A stretch of DNA of 9,614 nt from Methylobacterium sp. (lineage in GTDB: Bacteria > Pseudomonadota > Alphaproteobacteria > Rhizobiales > Beijerinckiaceae), in NCBI GenBank assembly GCA_020252865.1, contig JADCCH010000217.1, positions 1 through 9,614 on the forward strand. Reading direction: 5' to 3'. The notes below the pieces were generated by a model that ran no database searches, had not been told where the DNA came from, and saw nothing but the letters and a program-made list of their open reading frames with translations. Both the position numbers and the translations under genes were made by a program. Shown here piece by piece: positions 1 through 9,614 of the stretch. Numbering within the stretch: the stretch's first letter is position 1; every line of letters starts with the position of its first letter.

Positions 1-699
1 GGTCGCGTCACCGTGCGCTTCCGGGGCGGTGGCCACAAGAAGGCCTACCGGCTGGTGGATTTCAACCGGCGGGGCAAGCTTGGCATGGCCGCGAAGGTCG
101 AGCGCCTGGAATATGATCCGAACCGGACGGCCTTCATCGCGCTCATCCGCTATGCGGACGAGACCCTGAGCTACATCCTCGCGCCGCAGCGCCTCGCGGT
201 CGGTGATGAGGTTTTGGCCAGCGACACCGCGGATATCAAGCCGGGTAACGCGCTTCCGGTCTCGGCCATTCCGGTCGGCACCATCGTGCACAACATCGAG
301 ACCAAGATCGGCAAGGGCGGCCAGCTCGCGCGTTCGGCCGGCACCTATGCGCAGATCGTCGGTCGCGACCAGGGCTATGTCATCATTCGCCTGAATTCGG
401 GCGAACAGCGCCTCGTGAACGGCGCCTGCTTCGCCACGATCGGTGCGGTGTCGAACCCGGACCACATGAACATCTCGCTCGGCAAGGCCGGTCGCAATCG
501 CTGGCTGGGTTTCCGCCCGCACAACCGCGGCGTGGCCATGAACCCGATCGACCATCCGCATGGTGGTGGTGAGGGCCGTACCTCCGGTGGTCGCCATCCG
601 GTGACCCCGTGGGGCAAGCCGACCAAGGGCAAGAAGACGCGCGCCAACAAGCGCACGGATCGCTTCATCGTGTCCTCGCGGCACGATCGCAAGAAGTAA
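1..699 (+). CDS. rplB: 50S ribosomal protein L2 (5' end cut by window edge)
   Basis: L2 binds 23S rRNA near the peptidyl transferase centre and helps join the two subunits. The reading frame is open from base 1 (it reads [17 protein letters not shown]), so the ATG is outside the window and about 45-50 N-terminal residues are missing compared with the usual ~275. Visible family landmarks are [10 protein letters not shown] in the OB-fold domain, [16 protein letters not shown] in the SH3-like domain, and near the C-terminus [14 protein letters not shown] (residues 180-193 of this fragment). That last motif contains the conserved histidine region linked to peptidyl transferase function. The basic tail [17 protein letters not shown] is also typical. 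The stop is followed 11 nt later by rpsS, the standard S10-operon order. Identification is by direct recognition of conserved motifs; nothing is unusual. Confidence 0.98.
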   Translation, partial: GRVTVRFRGGGHKKAYRLVDFNRRGKLGMAAKVERLEYDPNRTAFIALIRYADETLSYILAPQRLAVGDEVLASDTADIKPGNALPVSAIPVGTIVHNIETKIGKGGQLARSAGTYAQIVGRDQGYVIIRLNSGEQRLVNGACFATIGAVSNPDHMNISLGKAGRNRWLGFRPHNRGVAMNPIDHPHGGGEGRTSGGRHPVTPWGKPTKGKKTRANKRTDRFIVSSRHDRKK

Positions 700-1375
700 G
701 GAGAGGCCTGATGCCGCGTTCCGTTTGGAAAGGTCCGTTTGTCGACGGATACCTTCTGAAGAAGGCAGAGGCCTCGCGGGCCTCGAGCCGCAACGACGTG
801 ATCAAGATCTGGAGCCGCCGCTCCACGATCCTTCCGCAATTCGTGGGCTTGACCTTCGGGGTCTATAACGGCCAGAAGCACGTTCCCGTGCTGGTGACTG
901 AAGAGATGGTGGGCATGAAATTCGGCGAGTTCTCGCCGACGCGCACCTTCTATGGTCACGCGGCCGACAAGAAGGCGAAGAGGAAGTAAGATGGGCCAGG
1001 TAGCCAATATCCGGCGCGAGGCCGATACCGAGGCCAAGGCGGTGGCGCGCAACCTGCGTGTCTCTCCGCGGAAGCTCAACCTCGTCGCTCAACTCATTCG
1101 TGGAAAGAAGGTTTCGACCGCTCTTGCCGATCTCGAGTTTTCGCGCAAGCGCATCTCGCAGGACGTGAAGAAGTGCCTCGAGAGCGCGATCGCGAATGCC
1201 GAGAACAACCATGATCTCGACATCGACGACCTGGTGGTGAGCCAGGCCTATGTCGGCAAGTCGATCGTCATGAAACGCATTCAATTCCACGGCCGCGGCC
1301 GCACGGGGCGGGTGACCAAGCCGTTCGCGAACATCACGATCGTCGTGAGCCAGAAGCAGGATCAGGAGTAAGCCA
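1..1375 (+). CDS.  Confidence 0.
711..989 (+). CDS. rpsS: 30S ribosomal protein S19
   Basis: S19 sits in the head of the 30S subunit next to S13 and contacts the A-site region. The 92-residue product has the family's usual length and opens with the signature [18 protein letters not shown]. It continues with [13 protein letters not shown] and [18 protein letters not shown], and ends with [19 protein letters not shown], the conserved C-terminal region. The start at 711 is chosen because an in-frame upstream extension would run back into rplB, and because a strong Shine-Dalgarno sequence (AAGGAGAGG, 698-706) lies just ahead and overlaps the rplB stop codon. Only one base separates its stop from the rplV start, so the two are probably translationally coupled. 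Confidence 0.98.
   Translation: MPRSVWKGPFVDGYLLKKAEASRASSRNDVIKIWSRRSTILPQFVGLTFGVYNGQKHVPVLVTEEMVGMKFGEFSPTRTFYGHAADKKAKRK
991..1371 (+). CDS. rplV: 50S ribosomal protein L22
   Basis: L22 is an early-assembly 23S rRNA-binding protein whose long beta-hairpin lines the nascent-peptide exit tunnel. The product is 126 residues, somewhat longer than the E. coli protein (110) because of an N-terminal segment common in Alphaproteobacteria. [19 protein letters not shown] (residues 23-41) and [14 protein letters not shown] are the family core. FHGRGRTGR (residues 99-107) lies at the tunnel hairpin, the region where macrolide-resistance changes occur in other bacteria; no obvious deletion or duplication is seen here. 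The ATG at 991 is preferred over the more upstream in-frame codon at 952, which lies inside rpsS. The ribosome binding site, AGGAAG, overlaps the end of rpsS. Confidence 0.97.
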   Translation: MGQVANIRREADTEAKAVARNLRVSPRKLNLVAQLIRGKKVSTALADLEFSRKRISQDVKKCLESAIANAENNHDLDIDDLVVSQAYVGKSIVMKRIQFHGRGRTGRVTKPFANITIVVSQKQDQE

Positions 1376-4300
1376 TGGGACAGAAGGTCAATCCGATCGG
1401 CCTGCGGCTCGGCATCAACCGGACCTGGGACAGCCGCTGGTACGCCAACTCGGCGGATTATTCCGGCATGCTGCATGAGGATTTCAAGATTCGCGAGCAG
1501 CTCATGAAGGATCTGAAGCAGGCTGCGGTCTCGAAGATCATTGTCGAGCGTCCGCACAAGAAGGCCCGCGTCACCATCTACTCGGCTCGTCCGGGCGTGG
1601 TGATCGGCAAGAAGGGTGCGGATATCGACAAGCTGCGCAAGCAGGTTGCGGCGATGACCAAGAGCGAAGTGGCGCTCAACATCGTCGAAGTCCGCAAGCC
1701 GGAACTCGATGCCACACTGGTGGCGGATTCGATTTCGCAGCAACTCGAGCGCCGCGTGGCCTTCCGTCGTGCCATGAAGCGCGCGGTGCAGTCGGCGATG
1801 CGCCTGGGCGCGGAAGGCATCAAGATCACCTGCTCGGGCCGTCTCGGTGGTGCGGAAATCGCGCGCGTCGAGTGGTATCGCGAGGGGCGTGTGCCGCTGC
1901 ATACGCTGCGCGCGGATATTGATTACGGCATCTCCACGGCGCATACGGCCTATGGCACGTGCGGTGTGAAGGTGTGGATCTTCAAGGGCGAGATCCTCGA
2001 GCATGATCCGATGGCGCAGGACAAGCGCGCCGGGGACGATCAGCGCTCGCAGGGCCGCCGCTCGCCGGAAGCGGCGTGAGGGCCAGGTCATGCTTCAACC
2101 GAAAAAGACCAAATTCCGCAAGGCCTTCAAGGGCCGCATCAAGGGCGCTTCCAAGGGCGGGTTTGAACTTGCCTTTGGTGAGTTCGGCCTCAAGGCGATG
2201 GAGCCGGAGCGGATCACCGCCCGGCAGATCGAGGCGGCGCGCCGCGCCATGACGCGCCACATGAAGCGCGCCGGTCGCGTGTGGATACGGGTTTTCCCGG
2301 ACCTGCCGGTTTCGTCCAAGCCTGCCGAAGTCCGTATGGGCTCCGGCAAGGGCGCGCCCGAATTCTGGGCTGCGCGCGTGGCACCGGGCCGCATCATGTT
2401 CGAGATCGGCGGTGTGGATGCCGAACTCGCCCGTGAGGCGCTCGACCTTGCCGCCGCGAAGCTTCCCGTTCGCACGCGGTTCGTGCAGCGCATTGTCGAG
2501 TGAGGGTGGTGGCGATGAAAACGTCCCAGCGCGTCTCCGATCTCCGCGTCATGTCTGCGGATCAGCTCCAGGACGAGATCCTGCGGCTGAAGAAGGAGCA
2601 GTTCAACCTGCGCTTCCAGCGCGCGACCGGCCAGCTCGAGAATGTTGGCCGTGTCCGCGAGGTTCGGCGTGATATCGCGCGGATCAAGACGATCCAGCGC
2701 AGCAAGCTGATCGCCGCGGCGAAGGGCTGAGGAGAGAAAGATGCCGAAGCGCATTCTGCAGGGCGTCGTTGTCAGCGATGTCCAGAACAAGACGGTGGTG
2801 GTGAAGGTGGAGCGTCGCTTCACCCATCCGCTCTTCAAGAAGACCGTCCGCCGCTCGAAGAACTACCACGCGCATGACGAGGCGAATGCCTGCAAGGTCG
2901 GCGACGAGGTTTTCATCCAGGAGGCGGCCCCGATTTCCAAGTTGAAGCGCTGGGTGGTGCTCGGCAAGGAGAAGGCCTCCTGAACAAGCCCTGAGGGGCG
3001 AGGGCAGGGCCCTCAGGCGTAGTCCGGGGAAACCCGGAAACCGATCTGAATGAAAGGAAGGATCATCCCATGATCCAGATGCAAACCAATCTCGACGTTG
3101 CCGATAATTCCGGCGCGCGCCGCGTCATGTGCATCAAGGTGCTCGGCGGTTCCAAGCGCAAATATGCCGGCGTGGGCGACATCATTGTCGTCTCCGTGAA
3201 GGAGGCGATTCCCAAGGGCCGTGTGAAGAAGGGCGACGTCATGAAGGCGATCGTCGTGCGCACCGCCAAGGACATCCGCCGTGCGGATGGTTCCGTGATC
3301 CGGTTCGACCGCAATGCGGCCGTGCTGGTCAACAAGGACAAGGAGCCGATCGGCACCCGCATCTTCGGGCCGGTGCCGCGCGAGCTGCGCGCCCGGAACC
3401 ACATGAAGATCATCTCGCTCGCCCCAGAGGTGCTGTGATGGCTGCGAAGATCAGGAAGGGCGACAAGGTCGTCGTCATCACCGGCCGTGACAAGGGCAAG
3501 TCGGGCGAAGTGCTCGAAGTGCGTCCGACCGAGGGCCGTGCTGTTGTGCGCGGCGTCGCCCTGGTGAAGCGCCATCAGCGTCAGACCCAGAACCAGCAGG
3601 GCGGCATCATCACCAAGGAAGCGGCCGTGAGCCTCTCGAACCTGGCAGTGGCCGATCCGAAGGATGGCAAGCCAACCCGCGTTGGCTTCAAGGTGCTCGA
3701 GGATGGCCGCAAGGTCCGCGTCGCGAAGCGCTCCGGGGAGCAGATCGATGCTTGATACGGCGAAATACGAACCGCGCCTCAAGGCGCATTACCGTGACGT
3801 GATCGTGGCCAGCATGCGTGAGCAGTTCGGCTACAAGAACGCGATGGAAGTTCCCAGGATTACCAAGATCGTCCTGAACATGGGCATTGGCGAATCGACG
3901 GCTGATTCCAAGAAGGCGAGCGTGGCTGCGGCCGATCTCGCGCTCATCTCCGGCCAGAAGCCGGTCGTGACTCGTGCCCGCAAGGCAATCGCGCAGTTCA
4001 AGGTGCGCGAGAACATGCCGATCGGCGCGAAGGTCACGCTGCGCTCGAACACGATGTACGAGTTTCTCGATCGACTGATTACGGTCGCGCTGCCGCGCGT
4101 CCGCGACTTCCGCGGCCTGAACGCCAAGTCGTTCGACGGCCGTGGCAACTACGCCATGGGCATCAAGGAGCACATTGTTTTCCCGGAGATCAACTACGAC
4201 AAGGTTGATCAGATCTGGGGCATGGACGTGATCGTCTGCACCACGGCAAAGACGGATGAGGAAGCCCGCGCGCTCCTCAAGTTGTTCAACTTCCCTTTCC

Positions 4301-7300
4301 GGCAGTAAGCCCGGGAACAAAGCCAGGAAAAGTGTTCGCGGTTTTCCGGTCGGCTTTGTGACCCTCAACTTAAACGCGGAGACCAGGAGTCCAAGACATG
4401 GCCAAAAAGGGCATGATCGAAAAGAATAAGCGTCGTCAGAAGCTTGCCAAGCAGCATGCCGGCAAGCGCGCGGCGCTCAAGGCCGTCGTGATGAACAAGG
4501 ATCTGTCGATTGAGGAGCGCTTTGCCGCGACCCTTAAGTTCGCGCAGATGCCGCGCAATTCGGCCGAGAACCGCTTCCGCCTCCGCTGCGAGGTTTCGGG
4601 CCGGTCGCGTGCCAATTATCGCAAGTTCAAGGTCAGCCGTATCGCGCTCCGCGAACTCGGCAACCGTGGCCTCATCCCCGGCCTTGTGAAATCGAGCTGG
4701 TAAGGAGGGACGATCATGATGATGAACGATCCCATCGGCGACCTGATCGCCCGCATCCGCAACGCGCAGATGCGCCGCAAGACCCGCGTTTCGACGCCGG
4801 GCTCGAAGCTGCGGGCCCGCTTGCTCGACGTGCTGAAGAGCGAAGGCTACATCCGTGGCTATTCGGAAACGAAATTCGAGAATGGCCGTGTCGAGTTCGA
4901 CATCGAGTTGAAGTATTTTGAAGGTCAGCCTGCGATCCGCGAGATCAAGCGCGTCTCGAAGCCTGGCCGCCGCGTCTATTCCTCCGTCGGCTCCATGCCG
5001 CGCGTGGCGAATGGCCTCGGCATCACGATCATTTCGACCCCCTCAGGCGTGATGGCGGACCATGAGGCCCGTGATCGCAATGTCGGCGGCGAAGTGCTCT
5101 GCACGGTCTTCTGAGGACGGAGGAAGGGATCATGTCGAAAGTCGGCAAGAAGCCTGTTGACGTCCCGTCGGGGGTCACCCCGCGCGTCGAGGGCCAGAAG
5201 GTCAGCGTCAAGGGTCCGAAGGGCGAGTTGTCGTTCCTCGTTCCCGATGATGTGGCCGTTACACTCGAGGGCAATCAGATCTCGGTGAACCCGCGCACGG
5301 AAACCCGAAAGGCCCGTGCGATGTGGGGCACCAGCCGCGCGAGCATCAACAACATCGTGACAGGTGTATCGAAGGGCTTCGAGAAGAAACTCGAGATCAA
5401 CGGCGTCGGCTACAAGGCCGCCGCTGCGGGCAAGGCCCTGAACCTCTCGCTCGGTTACAGCCACGAAGTGATCTATTCGGTGCCGGCTGGCATCACGGTC
5501 GTCACCCCGAAGCCGACGGAAATCGTCATTTCGGGCATCGATCGCCAGCAGGTCGGCCAGGTCGCCGCGGAGATCCGAGCCTATCGCGGCCCTGAACCCT
5601 ACAAGGGCAAGGGCGTCAAGTACGAGGGCGAGTTCATCTTCCGCAAGGAAGGCAAGAAGAAGTAAGGCGAGGGCAGTCTCATGGCACAACTTTCCCCGAT
5701 TGAACGGCGCAAGGCGCGCATTCGCCGGCAGGTGCGTGCGGCGGCCAATGGCCGCCCGCGCCTTTCTGTCTTCCGCTCGTCCAAGCAGATCTATGCGCAG
5801 GTCATCGATGACGCGAAGGGCGTGACGATCGTCTCGGCCTCGACGGTCGAGAAGGACCTTCGCGGCTCGCTGAAAACCGGCGCGGACATGGAAGCCGCGA
5901 AGGCGATCGGCAAGCTTGTCGCCGAGCGCGCCAAGAAGGCCGGCGTCACCCAGGTCGTGTTCGACCGCGGCTCGTATCTCTACCACGGCCGCGTGAAGGC
6001 CCTGGCCGAGGGAGCCCGTGAAGGCGGACTTGATTTCTGAGCCGTAACAGGCTTTAGCACAGCGATCGGGACGGGCGGAGCAATCCGTCCGTCATCGCGA
6101 CTGTGCCGCCTAAAAGTGGAACCCGCTTCCTCCGGGAAGCGGCACGGGAATACAGGAAGACACGATCGATCCGTGTTTCATACCGAATGCGGTATGGTCG
6201 TGCGGGTGATCCCCTAGGCTTCACCCCCGAGGGCTTCACCCCCAAGCGAGCGGAAGGCAAGAGATTTTCCGCGCAAGTGAGGAAGAAGAGAAATGGCAGC
6301 AGAACGTGAAGGCGGCGGTGGCCGGTCCCGCGAGGGCGGTCGTCGACGCGAGCGCGAAGGCGAGCGCGAGGAGCGCGACAACGAGTTCGTTGATCGCCTC
6401 GTTCATATCAACCGCGTCGCGAAGACCGTGAAGGGTGGCCGCCGTATGGCGTTTGCCGCCCTGGTGGTCGTCGGCGACCAGAAGGGCCGGGTCGGTTTCG
6501 GCCATGGCAAGGCGCGTGAAGTGCCGGAGGCGATCCGCAAGGCGACCGAAAGCGCCAAGCGTGGCCTGCTCCGCGTTTCACTGCGCGATGGCCGCACTCT
6601 GCACCACGACGTGCGCGGCCATCATGGTGCGGGCAAGGTTCTCCTGCGTTCGGCGCCTCCGGGCACCGGCATCATCGCGGGCGGACCGATGCGCGCGATC
6701 CTCGAATGCCTCGGCATGAGCGATGTCGTCGCGAAGTCGCTGGGTTCGTCGAACCCCTACAACATGGTTCGCGCCACCTTTGATGCCCTGAAATCCGAGG
6801 ACAGCCCGCGTTCGGTCGCGGCGCGTCGTGGCCTCAAGGTCTCGGTGCTGCAGGCTCGTCGCCAGATCGACGGCGCCGAGGCGGCCGAGGCGTAAGGGAG
6901 GGCACCATGGCGAAAGCTCATAAGACCATCACGGTTGAGCAGTATGGCAGCCCCGCGCGTCGCCCCGGCGACCAGCGCGCGACGCTGATCGGCCTGAAGC
7001 TCAACAAGATCGGCCGCCGCTCGACGCTTCCCGACACCCCCTCCACCCGGGGCATGGTCGCGAAGGTCGCGCATCTCGTGCGCATCATCGAGCAGTAAGG
7101 AGGGGGCGATGAAACTCAACGACCTCCGTGACAATCCCGGCGCAACCAAGGACCGCATGCGAGTGGGCCGCGGGATCGGCTCCGGCAAGGGCAAGACCGG
7201 CGGGCGCGGCGTGAAGGGCCAGAAGGCTCGCACCGGTGTGGCCGTGAAGGGCTTCGAAGGCGGCCAGATGCCGCTGCATCGTCGCCTGCCGAAGCGTGGC

Positions 7301-9614
7301 TTCAACAACCATGGCGCGCTCGACCTCAACGAGGTGAATATTGGCCGTATCCAGCAGGCTGTGGATGCCGCGAAGCTGGACCCCGGGGCCGTCGTCACCA
7401 TCGACGCGCTCGTGGCGGCGGGCATCTGCTCCCGCGCGCGGGACGGCGTGAAGATCCTCGGCGTGGGGGAACTCAAGGCGAAGCTCGCCTTCGAGGTGTT
7501 CCGTGCTTCCAGGAGCGCGGTTGCCGCGATCGAGAAGGCCGGCGGCTCGGTGAAGCTCCTCGCGCCGGTCGAGGAAGCCACAGCTTAACAAATCACGGAA
7601 GGCGCCGGTGGCAAGATACCGGCGCCGTTCCTATCTCGACCATCACGACAGGGGTGCCCCCCGTCTTTCCGCGGCGCTTCGGCCCGGGAGACGTGCCGAC
7701 GGCACGGGCAGGGGCGGCGCCGCAGCTTTCGGCATCGGCATCCCTTGGCCCTGACGGCCCATGGATCACCGGTTCCGGCGAGGGACAGGGCAGGGCCACA
7801 TGGCATCGGCGGCAGAACAGCTGGCAGCAAACTTGAATTTCGGCGCTCTTGCAAAGGCGGAAGAGCTGAAGAAGCGCATCTGGTTCACGCTTGGCGCGCT
7901 GCTGGTCTATCGTCTCGGCACCTATATCCCACTGCCGGGCATCAACCCGGAATCGCTGGCTGACATCTTCAAGCAGCAGCAGGCGGGCGTTCTCGGCCTC
8001 TTCAACATGTTCTCCGGCGGCGCGGTGGGGCGTCTGGCGATCTTTGCGCTGAACATCATGCCCTATATCTCGGCCTCGATCATCATCCAGCTGATGACGA
8101 CCGTATCGCCGACGCTGGAGGCGCTGAAGAAGGAAGGCGAGGCCGGCCGCCGCCAATTGAACCAGTATACGCGCTACCTGACGCTGGTTCTGGCCCTCTT
8201 CCAGGCCTGGGGCATTGCCGTGGGCCTCCAGAGCTCGGGCGGCGTGGTGCTCAATCCGGGTCCGTTCTTCATCCTTTCGACCGTTATTACGCTGACGGGC
8301 GGCACGTTGTTCCTGATGTGGCTCGGCGAGCAGATCACCAGCCGCGGCATCGGCAATGGCACTTCGCTGATCATCTTCGCGGGTATCGTGGCAGAACTTC
8401 CCTCCGCCATTGCCGGCACGCTGGAACTCGGCCGTCAGGGCGCGCTCTCGACGGGCATCATCCTCGGTGTGATCGTGATGGTCGTGGCTGTGATCTTCGG
8501 CATCGTGTTCTTCGAGCGTGCCCAGCGCCGCCTCCTGATCAACTATCCCAAGCGGCAGATGGGCAATCGCGTCTTCGAGGGCCAGACCTCGTTCCTGCCG
8601 CTGAAACTGAATACCGCCGGCGTGATCCCGCCGATTTTCGCCTCCTCACTGCTGCTCATGCCGACGACCATCGCGAGCTTCGCGCAGGCCGGCGGGCCGG
8701 AATGGCTGCAGACCATGAACACCTATCTCGGCCATGGCCGGCCGCTCTACATGGTGCTCTACGCGGCGCTGATCATCTTCTTTGCCTTCTTCTACACGGC
8801 CATCGTGTTCAATCCGACCGAGACGGCCGACAACCTCAAGAAGCATGGTGGCTTCATCCCCGGCATCCGTCCAGGCGAGAAAACCGCGAGCTATATCGAC
8901 AATGTCCTCTCCCGCATCACCGTCATCGGCGCGATCTACTTGACGGTGGTATGCCTCTTGCCCGAATTTCTCATTTCGGCTGCCGCGCTTCCGTTCTATT
9001 TCGGGGGCACCTCCATTCTCATCGTGGTTTCGGTGACCATGGACACGGTGGCGCAGGTGCACGGCTACTTGCTGGCGCACCAGTATGAGGGCCTCGTGAA
9101 GAAGGCCAAGCTGCGGGGAGCGAAACGCTGATGAGACTGATTCTGCTGGGACCTCCCGGCGCGGGGAAGGGCACACAGGCAATACGGCTGGTCGAGAAGC
9201 ACGGCATCGTCCAGCTCTCCACCGGCGACATGCTGCGCGCCGCTGTGGCGGCGGGAACGCCGGTCGGTCTTCAGGCCAGGGCGGTGATGGAATCCGGCGG
9301 GCTCGTGTCGGATGAAATCGTGATCGGGATCATCCGCGACCGCATCCGGGAGCCCGATGCGAAGAAGGGCTTCATCCTTGACGGTTTTCCGCGCACGGTC
9401 GCGCAGGCGGAGGCGCTGGAGGCGCTGCTCGCCCATGAAGGCCTGAAGCTCAATGCCGTCATCGAGCTCCAGGTCGACCAGAACCGGCTCGTGGATCGCA
9501 TCGTGAAGCGCGCAGCGGATGCCCGGGCGGCCGGCCAGCCGGTGCGGAAGGATGACGACCCCGAGGTCTTCAAGACCCGCCTCGCGGCCTATAATCGCGA
9601 TACGGCGGCCGTGA

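Overview
This window is a stretch of chromosomal core sequence: the distal part of the S10 operon and most of the spc operon. It encodes ribosomal proteins, the SecY translocon subunit and adenylate kinase, all on the + strand. The sequence is GC-rich. The gene order is rplB-rpsS-rplV-rpsC-rplP-rpmC-rpsQ-rplN-rplX-rplE-rpsN-rpsH-rplF-rplR-rpsE-rpmD-rplO-secY-adk, with adk directly after secY. Together with protein features (a zinc-free S14, an Arg/Glu/Gly-rich N-terminal tail on S5, a short-LID adenylate kinase, and a SecY N-terminus typical of the group), this points to an alphaproteobacterium. Hyphomicrobiales (Rhizobiales) or a close relative is most likely. The species cannot be named from the sequence alone.

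Layout: 1-699 is the 3' part of rplB. Positions 711-2983 carry rpsS, rplV, rpsC, rplP, rpmC and rpsQ, packed with gaps of 1-11 nt; Shine-Dalgarno sequences often overlap the preceding stop codon. The spc part (3070-7588) holds rplN, rplX, rplE, rpsN, rpsH, rplF, rplR, rpsE, rpmD and rplO. secY follows at 7800-9131, and adk starts on the last base of the secY stop codon and runs off the window end. All the CDSs look intact, apart from the two cut by the window edges, and close to usual family lengths.

Together the genes make large- and small-subunit ribosomal proteins in balanced amounts. The ribosome exit-tunnel proteins (L22, L24, L29) and the membrane channel that docks there (SecY) sit in one transcription unit.

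The parts not explained by coding sequence are four inter-gene gaps, each containing inverted repeats: rpsQ-rplN (86 nt), rplE-rpsN (89 nt), rplR-rpsE (252 nt) and rplO-secY (211 nt). The rplR-rpsE gap is the most notable. It carries a 50-nt hairpin capped by a GCAA loop, a second hairpin capped by a UCCG loop, two further palindromes and a 12-bp direct repeat. It could be an inserted palindromic repeat element or an untranslated regulatory or processing region. I found no mobile element, CRISPR array, RNA gene, phage gene or new protein system, and I do not claim one.
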